Shown: one piece after another, positions 36,014 through 45,182 of the stretch | Layout of the letters: every line of letters starts with the position of its first letter | Numbering within the stretch: position 1 is the first letter of the stretch | Source: Acetivibrio saccincola | Lineage (GTDB): Bacteria > Bacillota > Clostridia > Acetivibrionales > Acetivibrionaceae | Direction: 5' to 3' | Length of the DNA: 64,000 nucleotides | Assembly: GCF_002844395.1 (NCBI RefSeq) | Contig: NZ_CP025197.1 | Coordinates: forward strand, 2,418,001-2,482,000 | The notes under the pieces: model-generated | Database searches by the model: none | The model's input: the letters and a program-made list of their open reading frames with translations, nothing else | What the model was told of the DNA's origin: nothing | Made by a program: the position numbers and the translations under genes

Positions 36014-37393
36014 TTACAACATGCGTCTTGCACTTTCATATGCCAGTTCTGAGCGTTCACATTCTTCATCAAAAAGAGTTAACTGATAGCACAAGTGACT
36101 TCCTTTCATTCTCTCAGAAGCATAACATAATCCATTGGTGCGGATATCCAGAAAAGGCTGGTCAATTTGTTCCGGATCACCTATTAGTATTATTTTTGTG
36201 CCGGCTCCTGCCCTGGTTATAATTCCCTTAACCTGTTTTGGCGTCAAATTCTGTGCCTCATCAATTATAACCCATTGCTTTACTATGGATCTTCCCCTTA
36301 TAAAGGCAATTGCTTCAGCAGTAATTATTTTCCTGTCAAAAAGTTCATCAATTTTGTCTTTTAGTTCCTTTTCACTGGAATATCTCTCATTTTCATCATT
36401 ATCAATCAAAACTTCCAAATTATCAATGACAGGTCTTAAATACGGAGCTATCTTTTCCTGCTCTGTCCCGGGAAGAAATCCTATATCCTCATCCAGCTTT
36501 ACATTAGGTCTGCATACTAAAATTTTCCTGTACATTTTATTTTGCTCAACCATAATTTTATGCAAGCCCACAGCTAATGAGTAAAAAGTTTTAGCCGTTC
36601 CTGCAGGACCTTTAATAATGACAAGGGGGGCTTTGTCGGCATCCGTCATAAGTGCTTCCTGCATAAATTTTTGTCCAGCATTCCTGGGGCATACGCCAAA
36701 TGGTCTTTCCTTCAAAAAAGCCAGTGGGACTATATTTTTACCGTCATAGCGTCCTAATGCAGTTTGTTTTTCATTTGTCTCTGAGTGTATCAACAAAAAT
36801 TCATTTACAGTTAACTCCGGGATAACCTTCTCTGTATAGCCGGAGGTATAGACATAGATATCATCTTTGTTCATATATCCTTTAGAATAGAAATCATCAA
36901 GTTTTTCCTTGGTGGTATATACTTCCTGTCTGCCTCTGTACTGCTTCTCATACTCCGGAACTTGTTCTGCAAAAAAGTCCTGGGCAGTAATTCCCAATAT
37001 ATCCGCCTTTATTCTTACAAATATGTCTTTAGTAACCAAAAAGACATTTTCCTTATCCTCCTGCAGCCCCTTACACAGCTTTAATATTCTGTTGTCATTA
37101 TTTGAATCATCCCAACTATCAGGTATTTTTACATTTCTATAATTAAGCTCAATCCTTAATGTGCCTCCGTTTTCTAATTTTACACCTTTATTTAAGTTCC
37201 CCTTTTCCCTCAAATCATCTAATATTCTTGCAGCATGACGGGCATTTGCTCCAAGTTCTGTATTTTCCTTTTTAAATTTGTCCAACTCTTCCAGTACTAC
37301 CTCCGGTATAACTATTGTATTGTCTCCAAAAGAATACAGTGCATAAGGCGTTTGCAAAAGTACATTGGTATCAAGAACAAAAGTTTTTTTCAA
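36014..37393 (-). CDS. PIN-PhoH fusion ATPase (PhoH2-like)
   Basis: A ~459-aa protein. An N-terminal PIN nuclease-type domain has acidic residues in FVLDTNVLLQTP and VVLEELDKFK. A C-terminal PhoH ATPase has Walker A GPAGTAKTFYSL and Walker B WVIIDEAQNLTPKQVK. Known PIN-PhoH proteins act as RNA helicase/RNases in toxin-antitoxin-like or stress settings. The start is TTG at 37393, with GGGAGAGG 6 nt upstream; a TTG two codons earlier (37399) is too close to it. It is a single gene with no obvious antitoxin partner adjacent. Confidence 0.92.
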   Translation of the reverse strand: MKKTFVLDTNVLLQTPYALYSFGDNTIVIPEVVLEELDKFKKENTELGANARHAARILDDLREKGNLNKGVKLENGGTLRIELNYRNVKIPDSWDDSNNDNRILKLCKGLQEDKENVFLVTKDIFVRIKADILGITAQDFFAEQVPEYEKQYRGRQEVYTTKEKLDDFYSKGYMNKDDIYVYTSGYTEKVIPELTVNEFLLIHSETNEKQTALGRYDGKNIVPLAFLKERPFGVCPRNAGQKFMQEALMTDADKAPLVIIKGPAGTAKTFYSLAVGLHKIMVEQNKMYRKILVCRPNVKLDEDIGFLPGTEQEKIAPYLRPVIDNLEVLIDNDENERYSSEKELKDKIDELFDRKIITAEAIAFIRGRSIVKQWVIIDEAQNLTPKQVKGIITRAGAGTKIILIGDPEQIDQPFLDIRTNGLCYASERMKGSHLCYQLTLFDEECERSELAYESARRML

Positions 37394-37589
37394 CTGCAAC
37401 CTCTCCCATCTTAATTATTTTGTAAAGTAAGTTTTTGTATAAAGGGATTAACAAATAACTTCCAAAACGGAAATAATATTATTATATCATAATATGAATA
37501 TCGGTAGAATAATTCTATTTTTTTAAAAATATATATCCTTGAATAATTACAATTCATAAAGTAAAATAAATATATCAATTTATGTAAAG

Positions 37590-37997
37590 GTGGCGATTAA
37601 CATTTATATTTCACCGGCAATTGTAAACATCCTTATATTTAGTGAAATAACCAGACTTCAGGGGCGGAGTTTGCTTTTTAACCCGTTCTTAAAGGCACCT
37701 CCTGCACCTTTAACATTTGTTACATACACCACTGTGGCAAATGTACCAAATGGTATAAATAATTTTAAATTCAGGCTTACCAACCCAAATAACGAAAAAA
37801 TACACGAGACAGGTTTAAGCGCTGTTGAAGTAAAAAACAATTGTTTTTCAAACATACTTATTTGGAAAAATGTTCACTTTAAAACAAAGGGTGAACATAC
37901 TATAACACTGTACCTTTCTACTGAATCGGGCTTTGAACCTGCAGGAAGTGCCGTATTATTTATTGATGATATTCCTTTAAACCCTCATGATATGTAA
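37590..37997 (+). CDS. Small beta-rich protein of unknown function
   Basis: A 135-aa soluble protein. Strand-like segments (TFVTYTTVANV, NNFKFRLTNP, GEHTITLYLS, GSAVLFIDDI) suggest a beta-sandwich resembling C2/DUF6941-type proteins; this is a weak resemblance. The start is uncertain. GTG at 37590 is in frame, but AAAGGTGG overlaps it, so ATT at 37602 with that ribosome binding site is also conceivable. It is convergent with tRNA-Gln and shares its terminator. Confidence 0.65.
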   Translation: MAINIYISPAIVNILIFSEITRLQGRSLLFNPFLKAPPAPLTFVTYTTVANVPNGINNFKFRLTNPNNEKIHETGLSAVEVKNNCFSNILIWKNVHFKTKGEHTITLYLSTESGFEPAGSAVLFIDDIPLNPHDM

Positions 37998-38069
37998 ACT
38001 TTTGCTTTGGACATGCATAAAATTATCATGCCATAACTTTTTATAATATTTAAAAAAGATTTAAAATTC

Positions 38070-38110
38070 AAAAAAGCTTTAAAACTCGTAACAAGTTTTA
38101 AAGCTTTTTT
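38070..38110. terminator. Bidirectional intrinsic terminator
   Basis: AAAAAAGCTTTAAAACT and its exact complement AGTTTTAAAGCTTTTTT flank a 7-nt loop: a perfect 17-bp stem. It ends tRNA-Gln (-) three bases after its CCA and the 135-aa gene (+) from the other side. Confidence 0.93.
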
Positions 38111-38112
38111 CA

Positions 38113-38186
38113 TGGCTGCGGGAGAAGGATTCGAACCCTCACAAAATGATCCAGAGTCATTCGTGCTACCATTACACAATCCCGCA
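38113..38186 (-). tRNA. tRNA-Gln (anticodon CUG)
   Basis: Cloverleaf on the minus strand. The acceptor is TGCGGGA/TCCCGCA with discriminator G and an encoded CCA. The D arm has AATGGTAG. The anticodon stem is AATGA/TCATT with loop CTCTGGA, giving anticodon CTG (codon CAG). The T arm is GAGGG-TTCGAAT-CCTTC. The U1-A72 first pair is typical for tRNA-Gln. Confidence 0.95.
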
Positions 38187-38256
38187 ATCTTCTTTTAACG
38201 AGAAGATTATAACACAATTTTTTTATTAATGCAACGGTATTTTTAATTTTTTAAAT

Positions 38257-40146
38257 TTAAATATAATATATTTTGTATATTATAGCAGCCAATTCAGCTC
38301 TTGTAGCATTTCCAAGGGGATTTATTATATTCCCGCTGCCTACTACTATACCCTTTTTAACCAGTGTAGCAACTCCTTCAACAGCATAAGATGCAATTTT
38401 ATCCTTGTCAGAAAACTTAGATATATCAGACTCATTACCGGTATCTGAAATTTTGCCTGCAATTTTTAAAGCATTAGCCGTAAGTACCATCATATCCTGT
38501 CTGGTTATTTTTTTCAAAGGCTTAAACATATTGTTTCCAACACCGGAGGTGATCCCTAGTTCCTTGGCCATGCCAACATATTCATAGTAATAACTTTCAG
38601 GTGAAACATCACTAAAATTAGATTCAAATTCACAGTATAACCCTAAAGATTTTATCAAAAGAATAATAAAATCAGCTCTTTTTATGTCTTCTCCAGGAGC
38701 AAATGTAGTTTCAGACATCCCGCTTATTACTCCTTTAGAAGCAAGAACTTCTATCTGATTTTTAGCCCATGAATATGAACTTATATCATCAAATGTCTTA
38801 TAATTATAGGCAACTGCAAACTTACCAAAATTATTAGTCATAAATTCAACTGCGCCAACCGGGTAAGTCTGATACTTGCCGCTTGTAACAGGCATTATCC
38901 CGCCGGTACCTTTATTGATATGCCATACCACAATAAACTCATAGTTTTCCGGTTCTTCCAACGGCATATAAGGTATTGAAACTTTTATGGGTATAAGAGG
39001 GCTATTCCACTGAATCAATTCTCCATCAGCCATTATATCAATTTCAACAACAGGTCTTATACCTATTTTATTTTTTATATCTTCATCCAATCCTTCCAAA
39101 TCAGATGTTTTGATGGAAAAAGAAACAGTGGCACTATTTATAATCTTATCAGAAACTCCTTTTTGACTAAAAAAGTTTGACGGCATTTCTATGTTTCCAA
39201 ATTCTGTGGTAATTAAAATTTTGTGAACTAAATCATTATATGATAATAAATCCGTAGGAATCTCTATAACATATGATTTGGCACCTAAAACCCTTTCAAC
39301 ATTTAAAACAAGCTTTTTAATTCCTTCTTCTGTTTTTGCATTGTTAAAGGCTTCCATTATATCTTTTATCTCTGCCGTAACACTTGCCTCCCCTGTGCTG
39401 TTATCCAGTTTTGGAGCTAATGGCAAAATCTCACCTTCAGGCTCTGTAGTTGGCTTTAAAGAAGGTTCAGAAGTTGGATCTAAAGAAGGAGTTGCCGTCG
39501 GTTCCTGGGGAGTTGGATCCGGGGTAGGTTCCGGTGTAATCTCTGATGTGGGAATTTCTAACTTATTTATTTCCTGAATAGCCCCTATAACTTCATAATC
39601 TTTTATATGCTTTCCTTCCCAATCAAATAGAACAGTCCCGTCTATGCCTCCGGGGAGTCTTTCATTTGTAAGTTTAATTTCTGTCTTTTCTTTTTTTAAT
39701 ATTTTAAATCCTGTTTCAAACAAAATACCGGTTTCTTTTACCTGTCCCTTTTCCTGATACTCTGGTAAATTTATATATATCCTGCCTATTGCAATTAAAC
39801 CTGTATCCTTATCATTTGATAAAACAGGAAGGGGAAGAAACCTAGAGTCAGTTATCAAATCACCTGTAACAATAACTGAAGAAGTACTTCCTGTATCAGG
39901 ATTTACCACTTCAACAACATCAGGGTCATAGCTTATATTTATCTGATAACCTGCTAATTTTTTTATGTTATTCACCCTGGCTGTTACCTTTATAATTTCA
40001 CCCACTTCAGCTTCTGTCTTATCAAATTCCAGTATCAGATTTGACTCATTATCAGCACTGACAAAAGTTAATGTAAAAGTCCAGACGGTTAGCATTAATA
40101 CTACTAAAAATACTGCAATAACATTGGGATTTATGGCTTTTTTCAT
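38257..40146 (-). CDS. Cell-surface anchoring protein: cohesin domain, Pro/Thr linker, triple SLH
   Basis: A 629-aa surface protein. The signal/anchor segment is at ~8-31. A cohesin domain spans ~36-185, with LEFDKTEAEVGEIIKVTARV, LAGYQINISYDPDVVEVV and a late FETGFKIL strand. A P/T/E linker covers ~198-240. A ~200-residue beta-rich domain of unknown type follows (~250-445). Three SLH repeats end the protein (452-503, 511-562, 578-629; e.g. FDDISSYSWAKNQIEVLASKGVI and the TRAELAAI ending). SLH repeats bind cell-wall polysaccharide and the cohesin binds a dockerin, so it should hold a dockerin-bearing protein on the cell, as OlpA-type proteins do. Cohesin type I or II cannot be set by eye. It lies 25 bp after the Asp-box gene, so the two are cotranscribed. 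AAGGAGGAAAAAC-type site before the ATG. Confidence 0.88.
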   Translation of the reverse strand: MKKAINPNVIAVFLVVLMLTVWTFTLTFVSADNESNLILEFDKTEAEVGEIIKVTARVNNIKKLAGYQINISYDPDVVEVVNPDTGSTSSVIVTGDLITDSRFLPLPVLSNDKDTGLIAIGRIYINLPEYQEKGQVKETGILFETGFKILKKEKTEIKLTNERLPGGIDGTVLFDWEGKHIKDYEVIGAIQEINKLEIPTSEITPEPTPDPTPQEPTATPSLDPTSEPSLKPTTEPEGEILPLAPKLDNSTGEASVTAEIKDIMEAFNNAKTEEGIKKLVLNVERVLGAKSYVIEIPTDLLSYNDLVHKILITTEFGNIEMPSNFFSQKGVSDKIINSATVSFSIKTSDLEGLDEDIKNKIGIRPVVEIDIMADGELIQWNSPLIPIKVSIPYMPLEEPENYEFIVVWHINKGTGGIMPVTSGKYQTYPVGAVEFMTNNFGKFAVAYNYKTFDDISSYSWAKNQIEVLASKGVISGMSETTFAPGEDIKRADFIILLIKSLGLYCEFESNFSDVSPESYYYEYVGMAKELGITSGVGNNMFKPLKKITRQDMMVLTANALKIAGKISDTGNESDISKFSDKDKIASYAVEGVATLVKKGIVVGSGNIINPLGNATRAELAAIIYKIYYI

Positions 40147-40171
40147 AAGTTTTTCCTCCTTGGAATTTTTC

Positions 40172-41512
40172 TTATTTTTTCTTGATTTTTCTTACAAAAT
40201 GCATAATTATAAAAGTCAATATAATAACTATTGTAAGCCTTATAATAACTTCAATTATTTTTTTTAATAAATCTTTTTGAAGCTGCCGGATATCTTTTTC
40301 CTCTCTGTCTTTATTTACATTTTCCCCTGCATCACTTATATCATCCCTTGGCTTTTCAACAGTTACCGGCACTTCTAATGTCTTTTCGTCATAAAACACT
40401 TTAATTTTTGACTTGCCTTCATTTAAAGCTTTTATCACATTCCCCTTTTCTAATCTTATTACATTTTCATCAGAGACTTCCCACTCTATATATCGGGTAA
40501 TATCCAAATTCATATTAAAGGGAAATTCCATTAAAACCTGGAAAGATTTCTCTTCATTTTCTAAAAGGGTATACTGTTTTTCCCCTGCAGTTAATTTAGT
40601 CAGGTTTTCCCAATCCTCCCCGTTTTCAGATACTACAATGATCCCATCCTTCCCAACTCCTACCAGCATGTCTCCATCTGTAGAAAGTGACATTATGCAC
40701 TTTTTGGTAACTTCCATTTCCTCCGTCCATGTTGTTCCATCCACTGAAAACATAATAATTCCGTCCTGGCCTGCTGCTATAAATTTATCCTTATACCACA
40801 AAATACTGTTTAAATTTTTATCAGTAAGTTCTTTATCTGCAACTTCCAGGTGGTCACTATATTCCCAGCTCACCCCGTCTTCAGATGTCAAAATGCTCAT
40901 TTTATTCCCCACTATCAGGTATTCCTTACCATTCCACACAACATCATTAAAAGCTATATCTGAGTGGTCTATATTTATTTGTTCCCATGAAATACCGTCA
41001 TCTGAAGATAAAATAATCTTGTCCTCCCCAACTACTAAAAAAATCCCGTTAACCCACTTTACCTTTTTAAGTACCTCCATAGTAGCCATCCTTATTCTTG
41101 ACCATCTTATTCCATCCGGTGATACAAGTATCTTCCCCATATCACCCACTGCTATAAATTTGTCCCCATTGCCCTCTATTCCATATATATCAGATGATAT
41201 ACCAGAATCCCTTTTAGTCCAGTTTTTCCCGTCTTCTGAAGTAAATATTACACCCTCTTCACCTGCCGCAACAAACTTATTCAGCCCCCATGTTACCCCA
41301 TACAGGTTTTTGTCACTGCCTACACTGCCTAAAGACCAGTCCAGCCCATCACGAGAGGTTATAACACTCCCCTTCTCCCCTACTGCAACATAATACTCCC
41401 CGTTAAATGCAATATCATAAAATTGAGGAGCTTTATCAGCATTTTCTGCAAAAACAAATACACAATTTAATAATAACGCCATTAATACAAAGAAGTAGAA
41501 TATCCTTTTCAT
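40172..41512 (-). CDS. Secreted membrane-anchored seven-Asp-box propeller protein with Big-like domain
   Basis: A 446-aa protein. The signal peptide is MKRIFYFFVLMALLLNCVFVFA. Seven Asp-box motifs (S-x-D-G-x-x-W) follow at ~40-residue spacing: SRDGLDW, SEDGKNW, SPDGIRW, SDDGISW, SEDGVSW, SVDGTTW and SENGEDW. Each is followed by a blade of the VGxxGxI type, predicting one seven-bladed beta-propeller. A bacterial Ig-like (Big2-type) domain follows (YIEWEVSDENVIRLEKG to TLEVPVTVEK), then a charged stretch, a membrane helix (IIEVIIRLTIVIILTFIIMHF) and a KIKKK tail. ATG at 41512 has GGAGGAAAAATAT upstream. It heads an operon with the cohesin-SLH anchor. Function unknown; glycan or protein binding at the surface is an inference. 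Confidence 0.85.
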   Translation of the reverse strand: MKRIFYFFVLMALLLNCVFVFAENADKAPQFYDIAFNGEYYVAVGEKGSVITSRDGLDWSLGSVGSDKNLYGVTWGLNKFVAAGEEGVIFTSEDGKNWTKRDSGISSDIYGIEGNGDKFIAVGDMGKILVSPDGIRWSRIRMATMEVLKKVKWVNGIFLVVGEDKIILSSDDGISWEQINIDHSDIAFNDVVWNGKEYLIVGNKMSILTSEDGVSWEYSDHLEVADKELTDKNLNSILWYKDKFIAAGQDGIIMFSVDGTTWTEEMEVTKKCIMSLSTDGDMLVGVGKDGIIVVSENGEDWENLTKLTAGEKQYTLLENEEKSFQVLMEFPFNMNLDITRYIEWEVSDENVIRLEKGNVIKALNEGKSKIKVFYDEKTLEVPVTVEKPRDDISDAGENVNKDREEKDIRQLQKDLLKKIIEVIIRLTIVIILTFIIMHFVRKIKKK

Positions 41513-41675
41513 ATATTTTTCCTCCAAAGCTTTTATAAAAATTTAAAAATGCCTATAGCAATATAGTATTATAAATAGCACCAATACTCAATAGTTTAGC
41601 AAAAAACAAAAAAAGCAGCTTACGCCACTTAAAAAAATCTATATAAAAAATTTCACAAAATATTTATAAATGTTA

Positions 41676-42101
41676 TTAAAAACAGTGTAAAGAAGCTTTT
41701 GCGATACCGATAAAATATTCAGATTCCCGCCTGATATGGTTAATTACAGCCACTGCTATTTCATTACATCTTACCGCTTCACTTTCTGCAACAAGCAGGT
41801 TTAGAAAAACTACAAAACTTAAACTTTGATTAAGGGCAAAAATAGTAAATTTTCTAATGCTTTGGTATAAAACAGGAGAAATCATTCCCTTGCATCTGAT
41901 AACCTCTTCAATGTAGCGCACTGCAGTTGCCGCTGTTTTGGAAAGGTTTAATTCCCAATTTTTAAGTTTTTCTTCAAAATCCCTTTCTAAATTGGGTACA
42001 ATCTGGCGGATTACAATGGTATGCTCACTTTCCTGACGCTTCCACAGTTCTATTTCATCTAAAATTCTTAGCGGAGTTTTGTCCCCGTAAAAATACCGCA
42101 T
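41676..42101 (-). CDS. DUF2935-like helical protein
   Basis: A 141-aa helical protein. The N-terminal DEIELWKRQESEHTIVIRQI resembles the E-x-x-FW-x-R-x-x-x-EH pattern of DUF2935 proteins, which fold as metal-binding four-helix bundles. Here there is roughly one copy of a domain usually found twice. The Glu/His pair could bind metal. No partner gene is adjacent. Function unknown. Confidence 0.65.
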   Translation of the reverse strand: MRYFYGDKTPLRILDEIELWKRQESEHTIVIRQIVPNLERDFEEKLKNWELNLSKTAATAVRYIEEVIRCKGMISPVLYQSIRKFTIFALNQSLSFVVFLNLLVAESEAVRCNEIAVAVINHIRRESEYFIGIAKASLHCF

Positions 42102-42222
42102 ACAACACCTCTCCCATCTGATAGTTTATTTAGAATCACTTTAATATCTTATTCAAAAGGAATAGAAAGGTGATAGACTTTAGGTTGTATGCCATATTTA
42201 TATAAGTCATGTATATAACAAT

Positions 42223-42268
42223 AAAAAAAACAAGGATGTTGCTGCATTTTGCAACAACATCCTTGTCT
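42223..42268 (-). terminator. Intrinsic terminator of ppdK
   Basis: CAAGGATGTTG (42231-42241) pairs with CAACATCCTTG (42255-42265). On the minus strand the stem runs into eight T. It begins 15 bp after the ppdK stop. Confidence 0.92.
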
Positions 42269-42282
42269 TTTATTTATAATTC

Positions 42283-44916
42283 TTATTTACTGTTCTTTTC
42301 CCTTATAACAGCCTGAGCTGCTGCAAGTCTTGCTATAGGCACTCTGAACGGTGAACATGAAACGTATTGTAAACCTGCTCTGTGGCAGAATTCAACAGAG
42401 GAAGGATCCCCACCATGCTCTCCGCAAATACCTAATTTAATATCAGGTCTTGTTTGCTTTCCAAGTTTAACTGCTGTTTCAACAAGTTTTCCTACACCTT
42501 TTTGGTCAATTCTTTCAAATGGGTCAAATTCGTATATCTTGTTTCTATAGTAGTCATCTAAGAATTTAGCAGCATCATCACGGCTAAATCCAAAGGTCAT
42601 TTGTGTCAGGTCATTTGTACCAAAGGAGAAGAATTCTGCTTCTTTTGCTATCTCGTCTGCTGTAATAGCTGCCCTTGGAATTTCTATCATTGTACCAACC
42701 TGATATTTTAAGTCTACTCCTTCTTTTTCTATAATTTCATTTGCAGTGTTAACAACTACATCTTTAACATATTTCAACTCTTTAACTTCACCAACTAAAG
42801 GAATCATAATTTCAGGTACAACATTCATACCTTTTTTGTTTACATTTATAGCTGCTTCTATAATAGCCCTGGTCTGCATTTCAGCTATTTCTGGATAAGT
42901 AACAGCCAAACGGCATCCTCTGTGACCCATCATTGGGTTAAACTCATGAAGTTCATTTATTATTCCCTTTAATTCGTCAAAAGAAATACCCATTTCTTTT
43001 GCAAGTTTTTCTATATCGCTGTCTTCTTGTGGAAGGAACTCATGCAGCGGTGGATCCAATAACCTTATTGTCACAGGACATCCTTCCATTGCTTCGAAAA
43101 GTGCTTCAAAGTCACCTCTTTGCATTGGAAGAAGTTTGTCTAAAGCTTTTCTTCTCTGCTCTTCTGTTCTTGAAACAATCATTTCCCTCATTGCAGGAAT
43201 TCTGTCTGCTTCAAAGAACATATGCTCTGTACGGCAAAGTCCGATACCTTCAGCACCAAACTTTCTTGCCTGAGTAGCATCTGCAGGATTATCCGCATTT
43301 GTCCTTACTTTTAATTGTCTGATTTCGTCTGCCCATTCCATAAGAGTAGCAAAGTATCCTGTCATTTCAGGCTCTACTGTTGGAAGTTTCTCTCCATAAA
43401 CATTACCTGTTGAACCATCAAGGGAAATCCAGTCTCCTTCATGATATTTATTGCCATTTTTGTCAGTAAAGTATTTTTCTTCTTCATTTATTCTTATCTC
43501 ACCACAACCTGCTACACAGCAAGTACCCATACCTCTTGCCACAACAGCTGCGTGAGATGTCATTCCTCCGCGTGCTGTAAGTATTCCCGTTGATACATGC
43601 ATACCTTCAATATCTTCAGGAGATGTTTCAAGCCTTACAAGAATTATGTTTTTCTCACCATTTTTATGTGCATTAACAGCAGACTCTGCATCAAAATATA
43701 CTTTTCCTGTAGCTGCCCCTGGAGATGCTGGAAGTCCTTTAGCCACTGGAGTCGCATTCTTTAATGCATTTGGCTCAAAATTAGGATGCAGCAAGGTATC
43801 TAACTGCTTTGGATCAACCTGCATAACAGCTTCTTCTTTGGAAATCATATTTTCTTCCACAAGTTCAACTGCTATTCTCAATGCAGCTGTCGCTGTTCTC
43901 TTACCACTTCTTGTCTGGAGCATGAAAAGCTTTCCTCTTTCAATGGTAAACTCCATATCCTGCATGTCCCTATAGTGTTTTTCAAGCTTTTCAGCAATCT
44001 CTACAAACTGATTGTATACATCGGGCATTACTTCTTTTAATTGTTCTAACGGCTGTGGAGTTCTGATACCTGCAACAACGTCTTCACCCTGTGCATTCAT
44101 CAAAAACTCACCATAAAGCTTTTTCTCACCTGTGGATGGGTTTCTTGTAAATGCAACACCTGTACCGGAATCTTCACCCATGTTTCCGTATACCATTTCC
44201 TGCACGTTTACTGCAGTACCCCAATCCCCCGGTATATCATTTAGCCTTCTATATACTATAGCTCTTGGGTTGTCCCATGAACGGAATACAGCCTTTATAG
44301 CTTCCATTAACTGAACTTTTGGATCCTGTGGGAAATCAAATCCCTTTTCATTTTTAAATAACTCTTTGTATTTTTTAACAATTTCTTTTAAGTTTTCAGC
44401 TGTTAAATCTGTATCAAGTGTAATACCATTTTGTTCTTTAACCCCGTCAAAAATTTCATCAAACTTGGACTTATCAATTTCCATTACCACTTCGCCAAAC
44501 ATTTGGATAAATCTTCTATAGCTGTCATATGCAAATCTTTCGTTATTAGTAAGCTTTGCCAATCCTTCAGCAACTTCATCATTAAGACCAAGATTTAGTA
44601 TTGTATCCATCATACCCGGCATGGATGCTCTTGCACCAGAACGTACTGAAACAAGTAGAGGGTTGTTTGGATCACCGAATTTTTTCCCAACTATTTCTTC
44701 AGTTTTTGCCATTGTAGCATATATTTCTTCTTCAATTTCCTTTGCAATTACTTTACCATCGTCGTAATACCTTGTACATGCTTCTGTGGTTACTGTAAAA
44801 CCTCTTGGTACAGGAAGACCTAAGCTGGTCATCTCAGCAAGATTCGCTCCCTTACCGCCAAGAAGCTCTCTCATTGATGCATTGCCCTCGCTAAAAAGAT
44901 ATACGTATTTTGCCAT
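42283..44916 (-). CDS. ppdK: Pyruvate, phosphate dikinase
   Basis: An 877-aa enzyme interconverting PEP + AMP + PPi and pyruvate + ATP + Pi. It has an N-terminal ATP-grasp domain (GGKGANLAEMTSLGLPVPRGFTV), a central phosphohistidine domain with GGMTSHAAVVARGMGTCCV, and a C-terminal PEP-binding TIM barrel with EGIGLCRTEHMF, FGTNDLTQMTFGFSRDD and GICGEHGGDP. In C. thermocellum, which lacks a conventional pyruvate kinase, PPDK helps make pyruvate; the same role is an inference here. AGGAGGTTTTTTAT precedes the ATG. It is monocistronic, with a ~190-nt foldable leader. Confidence 0.97.
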   Translation of the reverse strand: MAKYVYLFSEGNASMRELLGGKGANLAEMTSLGLPVPRGFTVTTEACTRYYDDGKVIAKEIEEEIYATMAKTEEIVGKKFGDPNNPLLVSVRSGARASMPGMMDTILNLGLNDEVAEGLAKLTNNERFAYDSYRRFIQMFGEVVMEIDKSKFDEIFDGVKEQNGITLDTDLTAENLKEIVKKYKELFKNEKGFDFPQDPKVQLMEAIKAVFRSWDNPRAIVYRRLNDIPGDWGTAVNVQEMVYGNMGEDSGTGVAFTRNPSTGEKKLYGEFLMNAQGEDVVAGIRTPQPLEQLKEVMPDVYNQFVEIAEKLEKHYRDMQDMEFTIERGKLFMLQTRSGKRTATAALRIAVELVEENMISKEEAVMQVDPKQLDTLLHPNFEPNALKNATPVAKGLPASPGAATGKVYFDAESAVNAHKNGEKNIILVRLETSPEDIEGMHVSTGILTARGGMTSHAAVVARGMGTCCVAGCGEIRINEEEKYFTDKNGNKYHEGDWISLDGSTGNVYGEKLPTVEPEMTGYFATLMEWADEIRQLKVRTNADNPADATQARKFGAEGIGLCRTEHMFFEADRIPAMREMIVSRTEEQRRKALDKLLPMQRGDFEALFEAMEGCPVTIRLLDPPLHEFLPQEDSDIEKLAKEMGISFDELKGIINELHEFNPMMGHRGCRLAVTYPEIAEMQTRAIIEAAINVNKKGMNVVPEIMIPLVGEVKELKYVKDVVVNTANEIIEKEGVDLKYQVGTMIEIPRAAITADEIAKEAEFFSFGTNDLTQMTFGFSRDDAAKFLDDYYRNKIYEFDPFERIDQKGVGKLVETAVKLGKQTRPDIKLGICGEHGGDPSSVEFCHRAGLQYVSCSPFRVPIARLAAAQAVIREKNSK

Positions 44917-44973
44917 ATAAAAAACCTCCTATTATATATTTTTTCTGTTTAGAAAAGTGCCCCTTTTATTTTC

Positions 44974-45119
44974 AGATGAAGAACAGCCTCATCTAAAGTT
45001 TCTTAAACTTATAAGCTTTTATTTCTTAAGCTGGAGCTAAATATATTTAGCACATAGAACTTTATAAAATATACATCTTACAATAAGAATAATTTCCCAC
45101 AGCCCATATAATTATAACA
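44974..45119 (-). promoter_or_regulatory. Promoter and structured leader of ppdK
   Basis: An extended -10 (TGTTATAAT, complement of 45111-45119) is visible, but no good -35 is. Between it and the start codon lie two hairpins: the perfect palindrome GCTAAATATATTTAGC (45036-45051) and AGATGA/TCATCT with a 9-nt loop (44974-44994). No known riboswitch is recognised. Confidence 0.45.
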
Positions 45120-45182
45120 TATAAAAATAATATTTCACTATTTTTTTTAATTTAAAAAAGTTTTTTGTCATTTACAAAGTCT

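Noticed and set aside
40413-41393. 326-codon plus-strand ORF opposite the Asp-box gene
   Set aside because: It is a mirror of a repetitive coding region: Ser/Pro-rich translation, no ribosome binding site, and the minus-strand reading has clear domains and a signal peptide.
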